A stretch of DNA of 64,000 nucleotides from Xaviernesmea rhizosphaerae (GTDB lineage Bacteria > Pseudomonadota > Alphaproteobacteria > Rhizobiales > Rhizobiaceae): contig NZ_MKIO01000021.1 of the NCBI RefSeq assembly GCF_001938945.1, positions 310,001-374,000 on the forward strand, read 5' to 3'. Within the stretch, counting starts at the first letter, position 1. Every line of letters begins with the position of its first letter. The notes under the pieces are model-generated. The model made no database searches. It saw only the letters and a program-made list of their open reading frames with translations, and had not been told where the DNA came from. The position numbers were made by a program, and so were the translations under genes. Positions 44,699 through 54,050 of the stretch are shown one piece after another.

Positions 44699-46603
44699 AT
44701 GACATTGAAGAAGACCGCGACCCTCCTCGCGCTTGCGGCCGGATGCGGCCTTTCCGCGCTTGGCGCGCCTCAGGCCCATGCCCTCACCCTGATGGATCTT
44801 TTCCGCAAGCGCAGCGAGCCGGTTCAGCAGCAGGTCACGCTTCCAGGGGTCTATCAGCCGGGCGAGGGTGCGGTCGCCGCGCCGCCCGCGCAAAAGCGCG
44901 TCGCCGAGCCGCTGCCCAAGGTGACGGCGCCGAAATATTACACCTACAAGGCCGACGCACCGCGCCGGATCGACGCCGCCCGCCTGCTCGATCCCGTCAT
45001 CACCGGGTCGATTGCGCAGGGCACCGATGCCGCAGACCCCGCCTCGCCGGGTGCGATGCTGCGCGCGGTGCTGCCGACCGTGTCCGTTTCGGCCACGTCC
45101 GACATCGCCAAGGCGGTGGAATCCTTCTACGCCGAATCGGGCCATTTCCTCTGGATCGACGACCATGGCGTGACTGACAAGGCCCGCGCCGCGCTCGCCA
45201 CGCTCGCCAAGGCCGACGCGGTCGGGCTGGATGCGCGCGACTATGCCGTCGCTTTGCCCGAAGAAAGCGCCGATCCGTCCGCGCGCGAAAAGGCGCTCGC
45301 CACCTTCGAGCTGAAACTGACCGTCGCCGCTCTGTCCTATGTTCAGGACACGATCCGCGGCCGCATCGACCCCAACCGGATTTCCGGCTATCACGACTTC
45401 AAGCGCAAGGACGTCAATCTAGCCGGTAAGCTGAAGGTCATGGCGGCCTCCAACGATATCGCCGCCTATCTCGACAGCCAGACGCCCGATGGCCCGCAGT
45501 TCCAGGCGCTGCGCGCCGAGCTGGCGCGGCTGAGCACCGAGGCCGGTGGCGGCGCGCAGAGCGCGCCCGTGCGCATCGCGCCCGGCACGCTGATCAAGCC
45601 CGGCGACAGCAATGCCGAGCTTGCCAATGTCATCGCGGCAATGCAGCAGCGCGGCTCCGATGCCTTCAAGGCGCGCCATGCCGATCTGCTTGCCAGCTAT
45701 GCCGGTTCCCCGGACTATACGCCCGAACTGGTCGACATGGTCGAGGATTTCCAGGCCGAGCATGGCCTCGCGCGCGACGGCGTGATCGGCCGCGGCTCCA
45801 TCCGCTTCCTCACAGGCGGCGCAGCCGAGAGCGCGAGTGGCCGCATCGACAAGCTGAAGATCGCCATGGAGCAGGCACGCTGGCTGCCCGACGATCTCGG
45901 CAACCGCTACGTCTTCGTCAACCAGCCCGCCTTCGAGGTCTATTACCACGACAAGGGGCAGGAGCAGTTCGCCATGCGCGTGGTGGTCGGGGCCAAGGCG
46001 CACCAGACCTTCTTCTTCGAGGACGAGATCCAGACGGTGGAGTTCAACCCCTATTGGGGCGTGCCGCAGTCGATCATCATCAATGAAATGCTGCCCAAGC
46101 TGCGCAGCGACCCGAATTATCTCGACCGTCTCGGCTATCAGGTCGAGGTCGGCGGCCGCGCCGTCGCCTCCTCCTCGGTCGACTGGTATGGGTCGACCAA
46201 GAACGTCGCCGTGCGCCAGCCGCCTTCCAGCGACAATGCGCTGGGCGAGCTGAAGATCCTTTTCCCGAACGCGCATGCGATCTACATGCACGACACGCCG
46301 TCGAAGAGCTTCTTCAAGCGTGACCAGCGGGCGCTCAGCCATGGCTGCATCCGCCTGGCCGACCCGCGCAAGATGGCCGCCGCCGTGCTGGGCACCACCC
46401 AGGACGACGTGGCCAAGCAGATCGCCAGCGGCAAGAACAAGGGCGTCTCCGTGCCGAGCCGCATTCCGATCTATGTCGCCTATTTCACCGCCTGGCCGAA
46501 CAAGGACGGCAAGGTCGAATATTTCGACGACGTCTATGATCGCGACCTTTACATGAACAAGGCCTTCGAGGCGACGCGTCTCGCCCGTCAGACCCGCGGC
46601 TAA
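44699..46603 (+). CDS. L,D-transpeptidase (YcbB/LdtD-like)
   Basis: About 634 residues. A signal peptide (ALAAGCGLSALGAPQAHA) precedes a long N-terminal scaffold, a peptidoglycan-binding-like segment near the middle (VDMVEDFQAEHGLARDGVIGRGSI), and the YkuD catalytic domain (VNQPAFEVYYH onward). The active-site motif SHGCIRLADPRKMA is intact. It cross-links peptidoglycan through 3-3 bonds in the periplasm, important in rhizobia, which rely heavily on such links. The terminator at 46635 follows closely, so the gene ends its own transcript. Confidence 0.94.
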   Translation: MTLKKTATLLALAAGCGLSALGAPQAHALTLMDLFRKRSEPVQQQVTLPGVYQPGEGAVAAPPAQKRVAEPLPKVTAPKYYTYKADAPRRIDAARLLDPVITGSIAQGTDAADPASPGAMLRAVLPTVSVSATSDIAKAVESFYAESGHFLWIDDHGVTDKARAALATLAKADAVGLDARDYAVALPEESADPSAREKALATFELKLTVAALSYVQDTIRGRIDPNRISGYHDFKRKDVNLAGKLKVMAASNDIAAYLDSQTPDGPQFQALRAELARLSTEAGGGAQSAPVRIAPGTLIKPGDSNAELANVIAAMQQRGSDAFKARHADLLASYAGSPDYTPELVDMVEDFQAEHGLARDGVIGRGSIRFLTGGAAESASGRIDKLKIAMEQARWLPDDLGNRYVFVNQPAFEVYYHDKGQEQFAMRVVVGAKAHQTFFFEDEIQTVEFNPYWGVPQSIIINEMLPKLRSDPNYLDRLGYQVEVGGRAVASSSVDWYGSTKNVAVRQPPSSDNALGELKILFPNAHAIYMHDTPSKSFFKRDQRALSHGCIRLADPRKMAAAVLGTTQDDVAKQIASGKNKGVSVPSRIPIYVAYFTAWPNKDGKVEYFDDVYDRDLYMNKAFEATRLARQTRG

Positions 46604-46634
46604 GCGCATCTGCGTTTGCCGAAGCGAAAACGAA

Positions 46635-46665
46635 GCCCGCGCGGGTCGATCCGCGCGGGCTTTTT
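46635..46665 (+). terminator. Rho-independent terminator of the L,D-transpeptidase gene
   Basis: GCCCGCGCGG (46635-46644), a 6-base loop, CCGCGCGGGC (46651-46660), then TTTTT. A 10-bp GC stem with a T-run, 32 bases after the stop codon. Confidence 0.9.
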
Positions 46666-46687
46666 CGTCTGCGGTCCTGCGCTCGTC

Positions 46688-47209
46688 TCAGCCCGCTTTG
46701 GCCAGAGCTGCGACCCGGCGTGCGGGTTCGATCTGGTGCAGATGCACGGCGAAGGTATCCCAGGGCGCATCGATGCCGGCCGAGGACAGAAGCTGTGTGA
46801 TCTCGCCGCGATGGATCGCGGCATGCGTGGCCACATGCAGCAATATTTCGCCCCGGCTCATGCGTCCCCTATCGCCATCGGTGAAGGTGAAGGCGATCTC
46901 CTCGCTCAGCGTGTCCGGGTCGCGGTCTGAGAGATAGTCGATGTACCAGCCGTCGCAGGCCTCCGTGTCATGCCGCAGGCTCGGTAGATGCGGTGTTTCC
47001 TCGACGCTGTCGGAGAGATAGGAATGGGCACGGCCGGTCAGATGCGCGGCGAAGATCTGGCCGACGATTTCGATGTGGCGCATGCGTTTCAGCGCCGTGG
47101 CGCGCGGCTCGGCGGGGCCATTCTCCGGCAGCGCGGCGAGGGTGTCGAGAAAGGCTTTGTTGGCCCAGCCGTGATGGCGGTAGAGGCGCGCGAGGATGTC
47201 GATGATCAT
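46688..47209 (-). CDS. DinB family protein
   Basis: 173 residues forming the DinB four-helix bundle with conserved histidines: YRHHGWANKAFLDTLAAL, HIEIVGQIFAAHLTGR and the C-terminal HVATHAAIHRGEITQLLSSAG. The family binds a divalent metal and includes thiol-dependent transferases; the substrate is unknown. The start MIIDILARL has AGGAAAC upstream. It is divergent from a TetR-type regulator 64 bases away, which may control it. Confidence 0.93.
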   Translation of the reverse strand: MIIDILARLYRHHGWANKAFLDTLAALPENGPAEPRATALKRMRHIEIVGQIFAAHLTGRAHSYLSDSVEETPHLPSLRHDTEACDGWYIDYLSDRDPDTLSEEIAFTFTDGDRGRMSRGEILLHVATHAAIHRGEITQLLSSAGIDAPWDTFAVHLHQIEPARRVAALAKAG

Positions 47210-47273
47210 GGTGTCGGTTTCCTGCAGAAGAACGGGTTTCAAACAGGCTTAAACGTCCCGCCGGAGGGGCATC

Positions 47274-47897
47274 ATGTCTACTCGCATCGCCAAGGGCGCC
47301 GCCAGTATGCGCAAGACGCCGCGACAGGCGCGTTCGCGCGCCCTGGTCGAGGCCATTCTGGAAGCCGGGGCTCGCATTTTGAGCGTCGAGGGTTGGGCTG
47401 GCTTCACCACCAATGCCGTGGCCGAGCGCGCCGGCGTCAGCATCGGCTCGCTCTACCAGTATTTTCCCGACAAGCTTGCGCTGACCGATGCGATCCGCCA
47501 GCGCCACCTCGATGACTGCATGGCCGTGCTGCGCCTTTCGCAGGATGCGGCGCTTTCGTCCGACGCCTTTGCCGCCGGCCTTGCGCGCGCCATGATCTCG
47601 GCGCATCTGAAACATCCCGGCCTGCACAGGGTGCTGCTCGACGAGGCGCCGGCTTCGAGCGACTATCGAAATCCGCAGAGCGCTTTCGAGCAGGCCTATC
47701 TCGCCTGTTTCGAGGCTGCAGTCGCCCGCTATCGCGGCGAAGCGAACCGCGTGGCGGCACTGGTCCTGTCCGATGCCATCGATGGCATTGTCCACAATGC
47801 CGCGCGGCGCGGCATGCTCGCCGAGCCCGAGGTGGAGCGGGAGCTGGTGGCCGTCGTGCTCGCATCGCTTGCGCTGAGGACGCGATCTTCCAGCTGA
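47274..47897 (+). CDS. TetR family transcriptional regulator
   Basis: 207 residues. The DNA-binding domain (RQARSRALVEAILEAGARIL, FTTNAVAERAGVSIGSLYQYFPDK) is typical; the C-terminal ligand domain is divergent. It is divergently transcribed from the DinB-family gene, and the short 64-base space between the two starts is a natural operator site. The inducer is unknown. An in-frame ATG at 47307 (MRKTPRQ) is an alternative start. Confidence 0.93.
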   Translation: MSTRIAKGAASMRKTPRQARSRALVEAILEAGARILSVEGWAGFTTNAVAERAGVSIGSLYQYFPDKLALTDAIRQRHLDDCMAVLRLSQDAALSSDAFAAGLARAMISAHLKHPGLHRVLLDEAPASSDYRNPQSAFEQAYLACFEAAVARYRGEANRVAALVLSDAIDGIVHNAARRGMLAEPEVERELVAVVLASLALRTRSSS

Positions 47898-48085
47898 GCG
47901 CGCGTCTTGAGCATGGGCGAGGCGCGCAGAAATTCACAAACAAGAGCCGATGCCTGTGATAGGGATTTCGGTCAAATCAGTGTATCGGCATCTGCTTCGC
48001 TGAGGTCCGCCCGCCGGTCGGCCTTGTCAGAGCCGGCAGGTTTTCGGGGCCGTCGTGCTCTCGATGTCAAATGTTCAGGAAGGTC

Positions 48086-49408
48086 ATGATGCGGCGCTTC
48101 ATTCCTCTCTTCGCCGGGGCCGCCTTCGGCGCTTCGGCCATGTGGGCCATTTCCACCGTGATGGAGCCGGCGCAGGCGGCCAGCGTCGCCACCTATCGCC
48201 AGCTCGCCACCTTCGGCGCCGTGCTGGAGCAGGTGGAGCGCAACTATGTGACGCCGCAGAAGGAGGGGGATCTCGTCGAGAACGCCATCAACGGCATGCT
48301 CTCCTCGCTCGATCCGCATTCCTCCTACATGAACGCCAAGGACGCGGAAAAGGCCAAGAGCCGCATCAGCGGCGAATTCGGCGGCCTGGGCCTGCAGGTG
48401 ACCATGGAAGACAACCTCGTGAAGGTGGTCTCGCCCATGGACGACACGCCGGGCGCCAAGGCGGGTGTGCTGGCCGGCGACTTGATCACTGAGATCGATG
48501 GCCAATCGGTCAAGGGCATGAAGCTCGAGGACGCCGTCGGCAAGATGCGCGGCAAGGTGAAGACGCCGGTCAAGCTGACGCTGGTCCGCAAGGGCGCCGA
48601 CAAGCCGATCCGGCTGACGATCCTGCGCGATACGATCACCGTCGAGGCGGTCAGGTCGCGGGTTGAAGGCGATGTCGGCTATATCCGCATCATCTCCTTC
48701 ACCGAGAAGACGCAGGAGGGGCTGGAGGCCGCGATCGCCAAGATCAAGAAGGAGATCCCCGAAGATCGCCTGAAGGGTTATGTTCTCGACCTGCGCCTCA
48801 ATCCCGGCGGGCTGGTGAACCAGGCCGTCAGCGTCTCCGACAGCTTCCTTGATCGCGGCGCGATCGTCTCCATGCGCGGCCGCAATCCCGAGGAGACGCG
48901 CCGCTACGAGGCGAGGCCGGGCGATCTCACAGATCACAAGCCGATCATCGTGCTGGTGAATGGCGGCTCGGCCTCGGCGGCGGAAATCGTTTCAGGCGCG
49001 CTGCAGGACCTCAAGCGCGCCACCGTGCTCGGCACGCGCTCCTTCGGCAAGGGTTCGGTTCAGACCATCATTCCCATGAATGATGGCGGCGCGCTGCGCC
49101 TAACCACCGCGCTCTATTACACGCCCTCGGGCAAATCGATCCAGGGCACCGGCATCACCCCCGACATCATCGTTGAGCAGCCGCTGCCGCCGGAGCTGCA
49201 GGGCAAGATGGAAACGACAGGCGAATCCAGCCTGCGCGGCCATATCCAGGGCAGAAACGAAACCGATGCCGGCTCCGGCTCTTCCGCCTATGTCCCCCCG
49301 GAGGCCAAGGACGACCTGCAGCTGCAGGCCGCGCTGAAGCTGCTGCGCGGCGAGAAGACCGACCCGGCCTTCCCACCGCGCACCGATAAGGCCGCGGCGC
49401 TGAAGTAG
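48086..49408 (+). CDS. ctpA: C-terminal processing peptidase (S41)
   Basis: 440 residues. A signal/anchor (FAGAAFGASAMWAISTVMEPAQA) is followed by the S41 N-terminal lobe (NAINGMLSSLDPHSSYMNAK), a PDZ domain (KVVSPMDDTPGAKAGVLAGDLITEIDG), and the protease core with the catalytic Ser in NGGSASAAEIV and Lys in GTRSFGKGSVQ. It degrades or processes periplasmic proteins from the C-terminus. The start is chosen at MMRRFIPL, with AGGAAGG just upstream; ATG codons at 48071 and 48089 are also in frame. In rhizobia ctpA often follows an envelope gene, but here it stands alone. Confidence 0.96.
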   Translation: MMRRFIPLFAGAAFGASAMWAISTVMEPAQAASVATYRQLATFGAVLEQVERNYVTPQKEGDLVENAINGMLSSLDPHSSYMNAKDAEKAKSRISGEFGGLGLQVTMEDNLVKVVSPMDDTPGAKAGVLAGDLITEIDGQSVKGMKLEDAVGKMRGKVKTPVKLTLVRKGADKPIRLTILRDTITVEAVRSRVEGDVGYIRIISFTEKTQEGLEAAIAKIKKEIPEDRLKGYVLDLRLNPGGLVNQAVSVSDSFLDRGAIVSMRGRNPEETRRYEARPGDLTDHKPIIVLVNGGSASAAEIVSGALQDLKRATVLGTRSFGKGSVQTIIPMNDGGALRLTTALYYTPSGKSIQGTGITPDIIVEQPLPPELQGKMETTGESSLRGHIQGRNETDAGSGSSAYVPPEAKDDLQLQAALKLLRGEKTDPAFPPRTDKAAALK

Positions 49409-49448
49409 TCGCAGCGCCTGCGGGCGGCATGCTATCGGGGATGACGTG

Positions 49449-51278
49449 CTATCGAGCCTCCGTCGTCTCGCGGCCCTCGCCACCACGCTGCAATCGGGCA
49501 TAGATGCCTGAAGCGACCATCAGCGTGGCATGGGTGCCATCCTCCGCCAGGCCTGTCTCATCCAGCACGAGGATGCGATCGGCGCGACGGATCGTCGACA
49601 GGCGATGGGCGATCACCAAGGTGGTGCGTCCTCTGGCAAGTGCCGCCAGCGCGGCCTGCACCGCACGCTCGCTGTCCTGATCGAGCGCGCTCGTCGCCTC
49701 ATCGAAGACCAGGATCGGCGGATCCTTCAGAAAGACGCGAGCGATCGCCAGACGCTGCCGCTGGCCACCGGAAAGGGTCACGCCCCTTTGGCCGATTTCG
49801 GTGTCATAGCCCCTTGGTAGCGCCTGAATGAAGTCATGCGCATGGGCCGCGCGGGCAGCCGCCTCGATCTCCGCACGGGTCGCTTCGGGTCGGCCGTAGC
49901 GCAGATTGTCGGCCACCGTTCCTGCGAAGAGATAGACATCCTGCTGCACGAAGCCGATCGCCTGGCGCAGCGAGGCGAGGGTGACGCTGCGCACATCGGT
50001 GCCGTCAATGCTGATCGATCCGTCTCGCACGTCATAGAAGCGGGCGAGAAGCGCGCAGAGCGTGCTCTTGCCGACGCCGGAATGACCGACCAGGGCGACG
50101 AATTGGCCGCCGTCAATCGTCAGCGACAGCTGCCGCAGCACGTCGCCTTTGCCCCCGTAGCCGAAACGCACCGACTCGAACGTGATTGCGCCACGCTCGA
50201 CCTTCAGCGGCCTTGCATCCGGCCGTTCCTGCAGATCCGGAACGATCTCCAGGATTTCCATGGCTCGGACGAAGCCGGTATAGCCCTCCTGCCAGAGGCG
50301 GATGACATTGGCGAGCCGCCGGACCGGATCGACCAGCACGCCAACGGTCAGCAGCAGGCTGAGCAGATCGGCCGTGGAAATCCGCGCGGAAAGGATGTGC
50401 CAGGCGCCGACAGCCAGGACCAGCCCCGTGAGAAGCTGGGCGAGCCCGTCCATGCTCAGCGAGAAACAGGCCTCATGACGATAGCTTTCCACGCGGCTGG
50501 CAAGGAAACGGCTGTTGAGCCGCTCGAACGCAGCCCGCTCGCGATCCTCCCCGGCAAAGGCCTGAACGAGGCGGATGCCCTGCAGCGTATCCTCGATCCG
50601 CTCGTTGATCGCGCCGATCTCCTGCTTGCTGCGGGCAATCGCCCGGTTCATCCGCCCGTTGAAATGCAGGGCCAGCAGGACGGCGAATGGGGTGATCGCC
50701 AGAACCATCCAGGCAATGACGGGATCGAGCAGGAAGAGCACGACGACGGCGCCTGCGAATTTGAGCCCGGCAATGAACAGATCCTCGGGCGCATGATGGA
50801 AAAGCTCGCCCAGCCAGAGCGAGTCGCTGGTCATGCGGCTCATCAGCTCGCCGGTGCGAACCCGGTCGTAAAAGCTGAGCGGCAATCTCTGGCAGTGGTC
50901 GAACAATTGCCGGCGGACATCGGCCTCGATGCGCGCGCCCATGACATGGCCCCAGTGATCTACGAAGAACTGCGCGCCGATCTGGGCACTCAGCGCTGCG
51001 AGAAGAAGGCTGGCGGGGGCAAGCAGGGCTTGCGGACTGGATGATCCACCCTCCAGCGCGCCGATCTCGCTGACGAGCCGGTTGATACCCAGCGGCACCC
51101 AGACGCTGCAGGCGGCGATGATCGCGGCAGCGAGCAAGTCCGCGGCCAGAAGCGCACGATGGGGAAGGTAATAGCCGAGAAACCGGCGCAGCCGGTCGGA
51201 TTTCGCGGCGTTTTTTGAGGGATGGCGGCGTTTAAGCGGCGGCGGATCCTTCCGCGCCGGAGAAGAGGAAAAAGCCAT
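49449..51278 (-). CDS. ABC exporter, fused membrane and ATPase domains
   Basis: 609 residues: a basic N-terminus, six helices (residues ~45-320) and a nucleotide-binding domain with Walker A GHSGVGKST, Q-loop FVQQDVYLFAGTVADNLRYG, signature TLSGGQRQRLAIARV, and Walker B ILVFDEATSALD. It is a half-transporter of the lipid/drug exporter (MsbA-like) class and must dimerise. Start ATG at 51278; a TTG two codons earlier is also possible. The start lies inside a small leader ORF (51232-51336) in another frame, so translation of the leader may control it. Confidence 0.93.
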   Translation of the reverse strand: MAFSSSPARKDPPPLKRRHPSKNAAKSDRLRRFLGYYLPHRALLAADLLAAAIIAACSVWVPLGINRLVSEIGALEGGSSSPQALLAPASLLLAALSAQIGAQFFVDHWGHVMGARIEADVRRQLFDHCQRLPLSFYDRVRTGELMSRMTSDSLWLGELFHHAPEDLFIAGLKFAGAVVVLFLLDPVIAWMVLAITPFAVLLALHFNGRMNRAIARSKQEIGAINERIEDTLQGIRLVQAFAGEDRERAAFERLNSRFLASRVESYRHEACFSLSMDGLAQLLTGLVLAVGAWHILSARISTADLLSLLLTVGVLVDPVRRLANVIRLWQEGYTGFVRAMEILEIVPDLQERPDARPLKVERGAITFESVRFGYGGKGDVLRQLSLTIDGGQFVALVGHSGVGKSTLCALLARFYDVRDGSISIDGTDVRSVTLASLRQAIGFVQQDVYLFAGTVADNLRYGRPEATRAEIEAAARAAHAHDFIQALPRGYDTEIGQRGVTLSGGQRQRLAIARVFLKDPPILVFDEATSALDQDSERAVQAALAALARGRTTLVIAHRLSTIRRADRILVLDETGLAEDGTHATLMVASGIYARLQRGGEGRETTEAR

Positions 51279-51336
51279 GAACAAGACGATCCTGAGAGAT
51301 GAAGCGGCGGGTGGCGTCGTTCAGGATCGTTTTCAT
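51232..51336 (-). CDS. Short leader ORF overlapping the ABC exporter start
   Basis: 34 codons plus stop: it begins MKTILNDATRRFISQDRLV and ends GSAAA. GGAGGATA (51341-51348 on the minus strand) is the best Shine-Dalgarno in the neighbourhood, 5 bases before its ATG, while the exporter's own ATG has a weak one. It overlaps the first 47 bases of the exporter in another frame. It may be a regulatory upstream peptide or a translational-coupling device; a real protein is not excluded. Confidence 0.5.
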   Translation of the reverse strand: MKTILNDATRRFISQDRLVHGFFLFSGAEGSAAA

Positions 51337-51425
51337 GGGGTATCCTCCACCGTATCTGGCGGTGGAAGATTAGGACAAAGACCGGCTTTGTGCAACCGGT
51401 GCGCTGTTCCCGGCTAGGGCGGCGA

Positions 51426-52124
51426 TCAGCCGGCCATCAGCCCTTCGACCAGCGTGACCGTCAGTTCGTCGAAGCCCTGGATGATCACGTCGGGATCGAG
51501 CGTGGCGATCGGCACGTCGGAATAGCCGAAGGGGACGGCAATGACCGGGACCTTGGCGTTGCGGGCGGCGAGGATGTCGTTCAGGCTGTCGCCGACCATC
51601 ACCGCGCGGACCGGATCGCCGCCGGCCAGCCGGATGGTGCCGAGCAGGTGTTCGGCATGGGGCTTGCGCACATCGAAGCTATCGCCGCCGGTGATCGCCT
51701 TGAAGCGATGGTCGAGCTTCAGCTCGGACAGCAGCGTCTTGGCGAGCTTTTCCATCTTGTTGGTGCAGACGGCGAAGGCGTAGCCCTCCGCTTCCAGCCG
51801 GTCGAGCGCGTCGATCAGGCCGTCATAGGGCCTGGAGACGCCGGGCATGTGCGCATGATAATGCGCCACGAATTCCTTCATCTGGAAGGCCAGTTCCTCC
51901 TCCGAGAGCGCGCGCTCGCGCAAGGCAAAAGTGCGCTCGATCATCGCTTTGGCGCCGCTGCCGACCAGGAAGGTCAGGTCGTCATAGGTCACCGGCTCCA
52001 GGCCGGCCTGGACGACGGCGTGGTTCAGGCTGTCAACCAGATCATGGGCGGTGTCGATGAGCGTGCCGTCGAGATCGAAGACGATCAGCGGCGCGGAGGC
52101 GGAGCGGTCTGCGGACATGGGCAT
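51426..52124 (-). CDS. gph: Phosphoglycolate phosphatase
   Basis: 232 residues of the HAD superfamily, cap type C1: nucleophile motif VFDLDGTLIDTAHDL, cap region MKEFVAHYHAHMPGVSRPYDGL, motif II CTNK and motif IV MVGDSLNDILAARNAKVPVIAV. Phosphoglycolate phosphatase removes 2-phosphoglycolate formed from DNA repair or Rubisco side reactions. The GKP-type lysine motif III appears as RKPHAEHLL. It is divergent from rpiA, another carbon-metabolism gene. Confidence 0.93.
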   Translation of the reverse strand: MPMSADRSASAPLIVFDLDGTLIDTAHDLVDSLNHAVVQAGLEPVTYDDLTFLVGSGAKAMIERTFALRERALSEEELAFQMKEFVAHYHAHMPGVSRPYDGLIDALDRLEAEGYAFAVCTNKMEKLAKTLLSELKLDHRFKAITGGDSFDVRKPHAEHLLGTIRLAGGDPVRAVMVGDSLNDILAARNAKVPVIAVPFGYSDVPIATLDPDVIIQGFDELTVTLVEGLMAG

Positions 52125-52483
52125 GTTCCTGGTGGGGGCTTTGCTGCCGGCGCGAGGGCCGACGGGACGGAAGAAGGCCTATCGGCTGTAGGAGATCGGC
52201 GGTTCCGTGGCAATGGGGCAGGCGTGTCGGGTCCGGGATGACGCAACAGGGGAGATGCGCAGGTCATCCTGGGCGACGTGACCTGCGCGGCCTTTCCGGG
52301 ACCGCGATTGGCTCTTTTGTTTGCTGCGCGCCGCGTGTAAACGTTGCCTCCGCCAGGGCCTTGCCGGCCCCGGTGGTGGGATGGCCGAGGCTTCTCCTGC
52401 CTCCCCGAGGGGGATATCGGTGGATTTCGCACGGCCGCGGCGCAGTTTTGGCCCGGCAGGCTTCTTAAGGGAGAAGGCGGCGC
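52125..52483. other. Divergent upstream region between gph and rpiA
   Basis: 359 bases. Its main feature is a perfect 10-bp inverted repeat at 52257-52288. No ORF of interest. Confidence 0.45.
52257..52288. promoter_or_regulatory. Perfect 10-bp inverted repeat in the gph/rpiA intergenic region
   Basis: GCGCAGGTCA (52257) and TGACCTGCGC (52279) are exact complements around a 12-base loop. It could be an operator or a hairpin in the rpiA leader RNA. No T-run follows. Confidence 0.5.
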
Positions 52484-53176
52484 ATGGACGCCCGTCAGAT
52501 GAAGATCAAGGCGGCCGAGGCCGCGCTCGCCCATGTCGAGGACGGCATGCGGCTTGGCATCGGCACCGGCTCGACCGCCGAGGAATTCGTCCGGCTTCTG
52601 GCCGAAAGGGTGGAGGCCGGGCTGTCGGTTCAGGGCGTGCCCACCTCCGAGCGCACGGCCCGGCTCTGCGTCGAGCTCGGCGTGCCGTTGCGCTCGCTCG
52701 ACGAGCTGCCCGAGCTCGACCTGACAATCGACGGCGCGGACGAGGTGGATGCCGAGCTGCGGCTGATCAAGGGCGGCGGCGGCGCGCTTTTGCGCGAGAA
52801 GATCGTCGCCAGCGCATCGGCGCGGATGATCGTCATTGCCGACGAGAGCAAGGTTGTTGACACGCTCGGCGCCTTCAAGCTGCCGATCGAGGTCAATCTC
52901 TTCGGCCTGGCGGCAACGCGGATCGCGATTGAAAAGGCCGCGTCGCAGTGCGGTCTTTCGGGCGAGATCGCCTTGCGCATGACGGGCGACGGCGCCTATA
53001 CGACCGATGGCGGGCATCTTATTCTCGACGCATCTTTTGGCCGCATTCCTGATGCAGAGGCGCTTTCCAACGCGCTCTACCGCATTCCGGGCGTGGTCGA
53101 GCATGGCCTCTTCATCGGCATCGCGTCGCTGGCGATCATTGCCGGCCCCGGCGGGGCCCGGGTGATGACGCGCTGA
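52484..53176 (+). CDS. rpiA: Ribose-5-phosphate isomerase A
   Basis: 230 residues, full length. RpiA interconverts ribose 5-phosphate and ribulose 5-phosphate in the pentose phosphate and Calvin-type pathways. Active-site motifs are intact: [25 protein letters not shown], the [11 protein letters not shown] loop with the general base, and HGLFIG at the end. GAGAAGG precedes the ATG. The DUF2059 gene follows after 94 bases on the same strand. Confidence 0.97.
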   Translation: MDARQMKIKAAEAALAHVEDGMRLGIGTGSTAEEFVRLLAERVEAGLSVQGVPTSERTARLCVELGVPLRSLDELPELDLTIDGADEVDAELRLIKGGGGALLREKIVASASARMIVIADESKVVDTLGAFKLPIEVNLFGLAATRIAIEKAASQCGLSGEIALRMTGDGAYTTDGGHLILDASFGRIPDAEALSNALYRIPGVVEHGLFIGIASLAIIAGPGGARVMTR

Positions 53177-53270
53177 GCGCATCCCGGCGGCGGCGATCAC
53201 AGTTCAAGGACAGGAGAGGCCCGGGCGCATGGTTTGCGGGCCGCTCGTCAACAGACAGGAGTTTTCCCTC

Positions 53271-53795
53271 ATGATTTCCTTCGCACGTCACGGCCGCATG
53301 CTGGCAGCCGCGCTCGTTCTGACCACCGCTCTTGGCGCCGGCGCCCGCGCGCAGGACGTGACGGACGCGCAGCTGAAGGCTGCCCGTGCCGCGATCGCCG
53401 CCATCGGCGCGACCAATAATTTCGACAATATCCTGCCGAATCTGGCCGAGCGCCTGAAGCAGGGCCTGATCCAGTCCTCGCCGAACTACGAGGCGCTGAT
53501 CAACAAGACCGTGGACGAAAAGGCGCTGGCCTTGGCCGCGCGCCGCGCCGATCTCGAGCGCGAGGCCGCGACGATCTATGCCAAGACCTTCACGGTCGAT
53601 GAGCTGAACGCCATCGCCGCCTTCTACAGCTCGGCAGCCGGCAAGAAGCTTCTGAATGACGGCCCGATCGCCACGCGCGAAATGCTGAAAGCCGCCGATA
53701 TCTGGGCCGCCGGCGTCTCGCGCGATCTGCAGACGGCTACTAGCAAGGCGCTGGACAAGACGCTGACCCCGCCGGCCGCCGCCGCTAAGCCGTGA
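53271..53795 (+). CDS. DUF2059 secreted protein
   Basis: 174 residues. Signal peptide (MLAAALVLTTALGAGARA) then the DUF2059 helical domain: IAAIGATNNFDNILPNLAERLKQGL, EAATIYAKTFTVDELNAIAAFYSSAAGKKLLND. The family is periplasmic, of unknown function, and common in alphaproteobacteria. CAGGAG lies upstream of the ATG at 53271; an upstream GTG/ATG extension exists but is not signal-like. It ends in a strong terminator. Confidence 0.93.
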   Translation: MISFARHGRMLAAALVLTTALGAGARAQDVTDAQLKAARAAIAAIGATNNFDNILPNLAERLKQGLIQSSPNYEALINKTVDEKALALAARRADLEREAATIYAKTFTVDELNAIAAFYSSAAGKKLLNDGPIATREMLKAADIWAAGVSRDLQTATSKALDKTLTPPAAAAKP

Positions 53796-53830
53796 TTGGC
53801 AAGCCCTGATCGGCCCGGCCTCGTTCCAGA

Positions 53831-53892
53831 GCCCGGCTTTGCACCCCGCCATCGCATTTCGGATGGCGGGTGCAAGGCCGGGCTTTTCTTTT
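53831..53892 (+). terminator. Long-stem Rho-independent terminator after the DUF2059 gene
   Basis: GCCCGGC-TTTGCACCCCGCCATC pairs with GATGGCGGGTGC-AAGGCCGGGC around an 8-base loop, followed by TTTTCTTTT. The stem is over 20 bp long, with small bulges. Confidence 0.9.
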
Positions 53893-53930
53893 GTATCCCT
53901 GATCTCCACATGCTGCGGGCGCGCAACGGA

Positions 53931-53970
53931 TTTTTTCCTGAAAACCGGTTCACAGCTTTCGGTTCGATGC
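53931..53970. repeat. Dispersed palindromic repeat, family A copy 3
   Basis: TTTTTTCCTGAAAACCGGTT then CACAGCTTTCGGTTCGATGC, matching the cores at 4351 and 41520. It is located between the terminator and gor. Confidence 0.6.
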
Positions 53971-54050
53971 TCTAAGACGGTCGCGCGTCTTGTTTCCTCT
54001 GCCGCCGCCTGGCCGGCAGCCTCTTGTCGACCCCATCCGGGAGTATTCTC

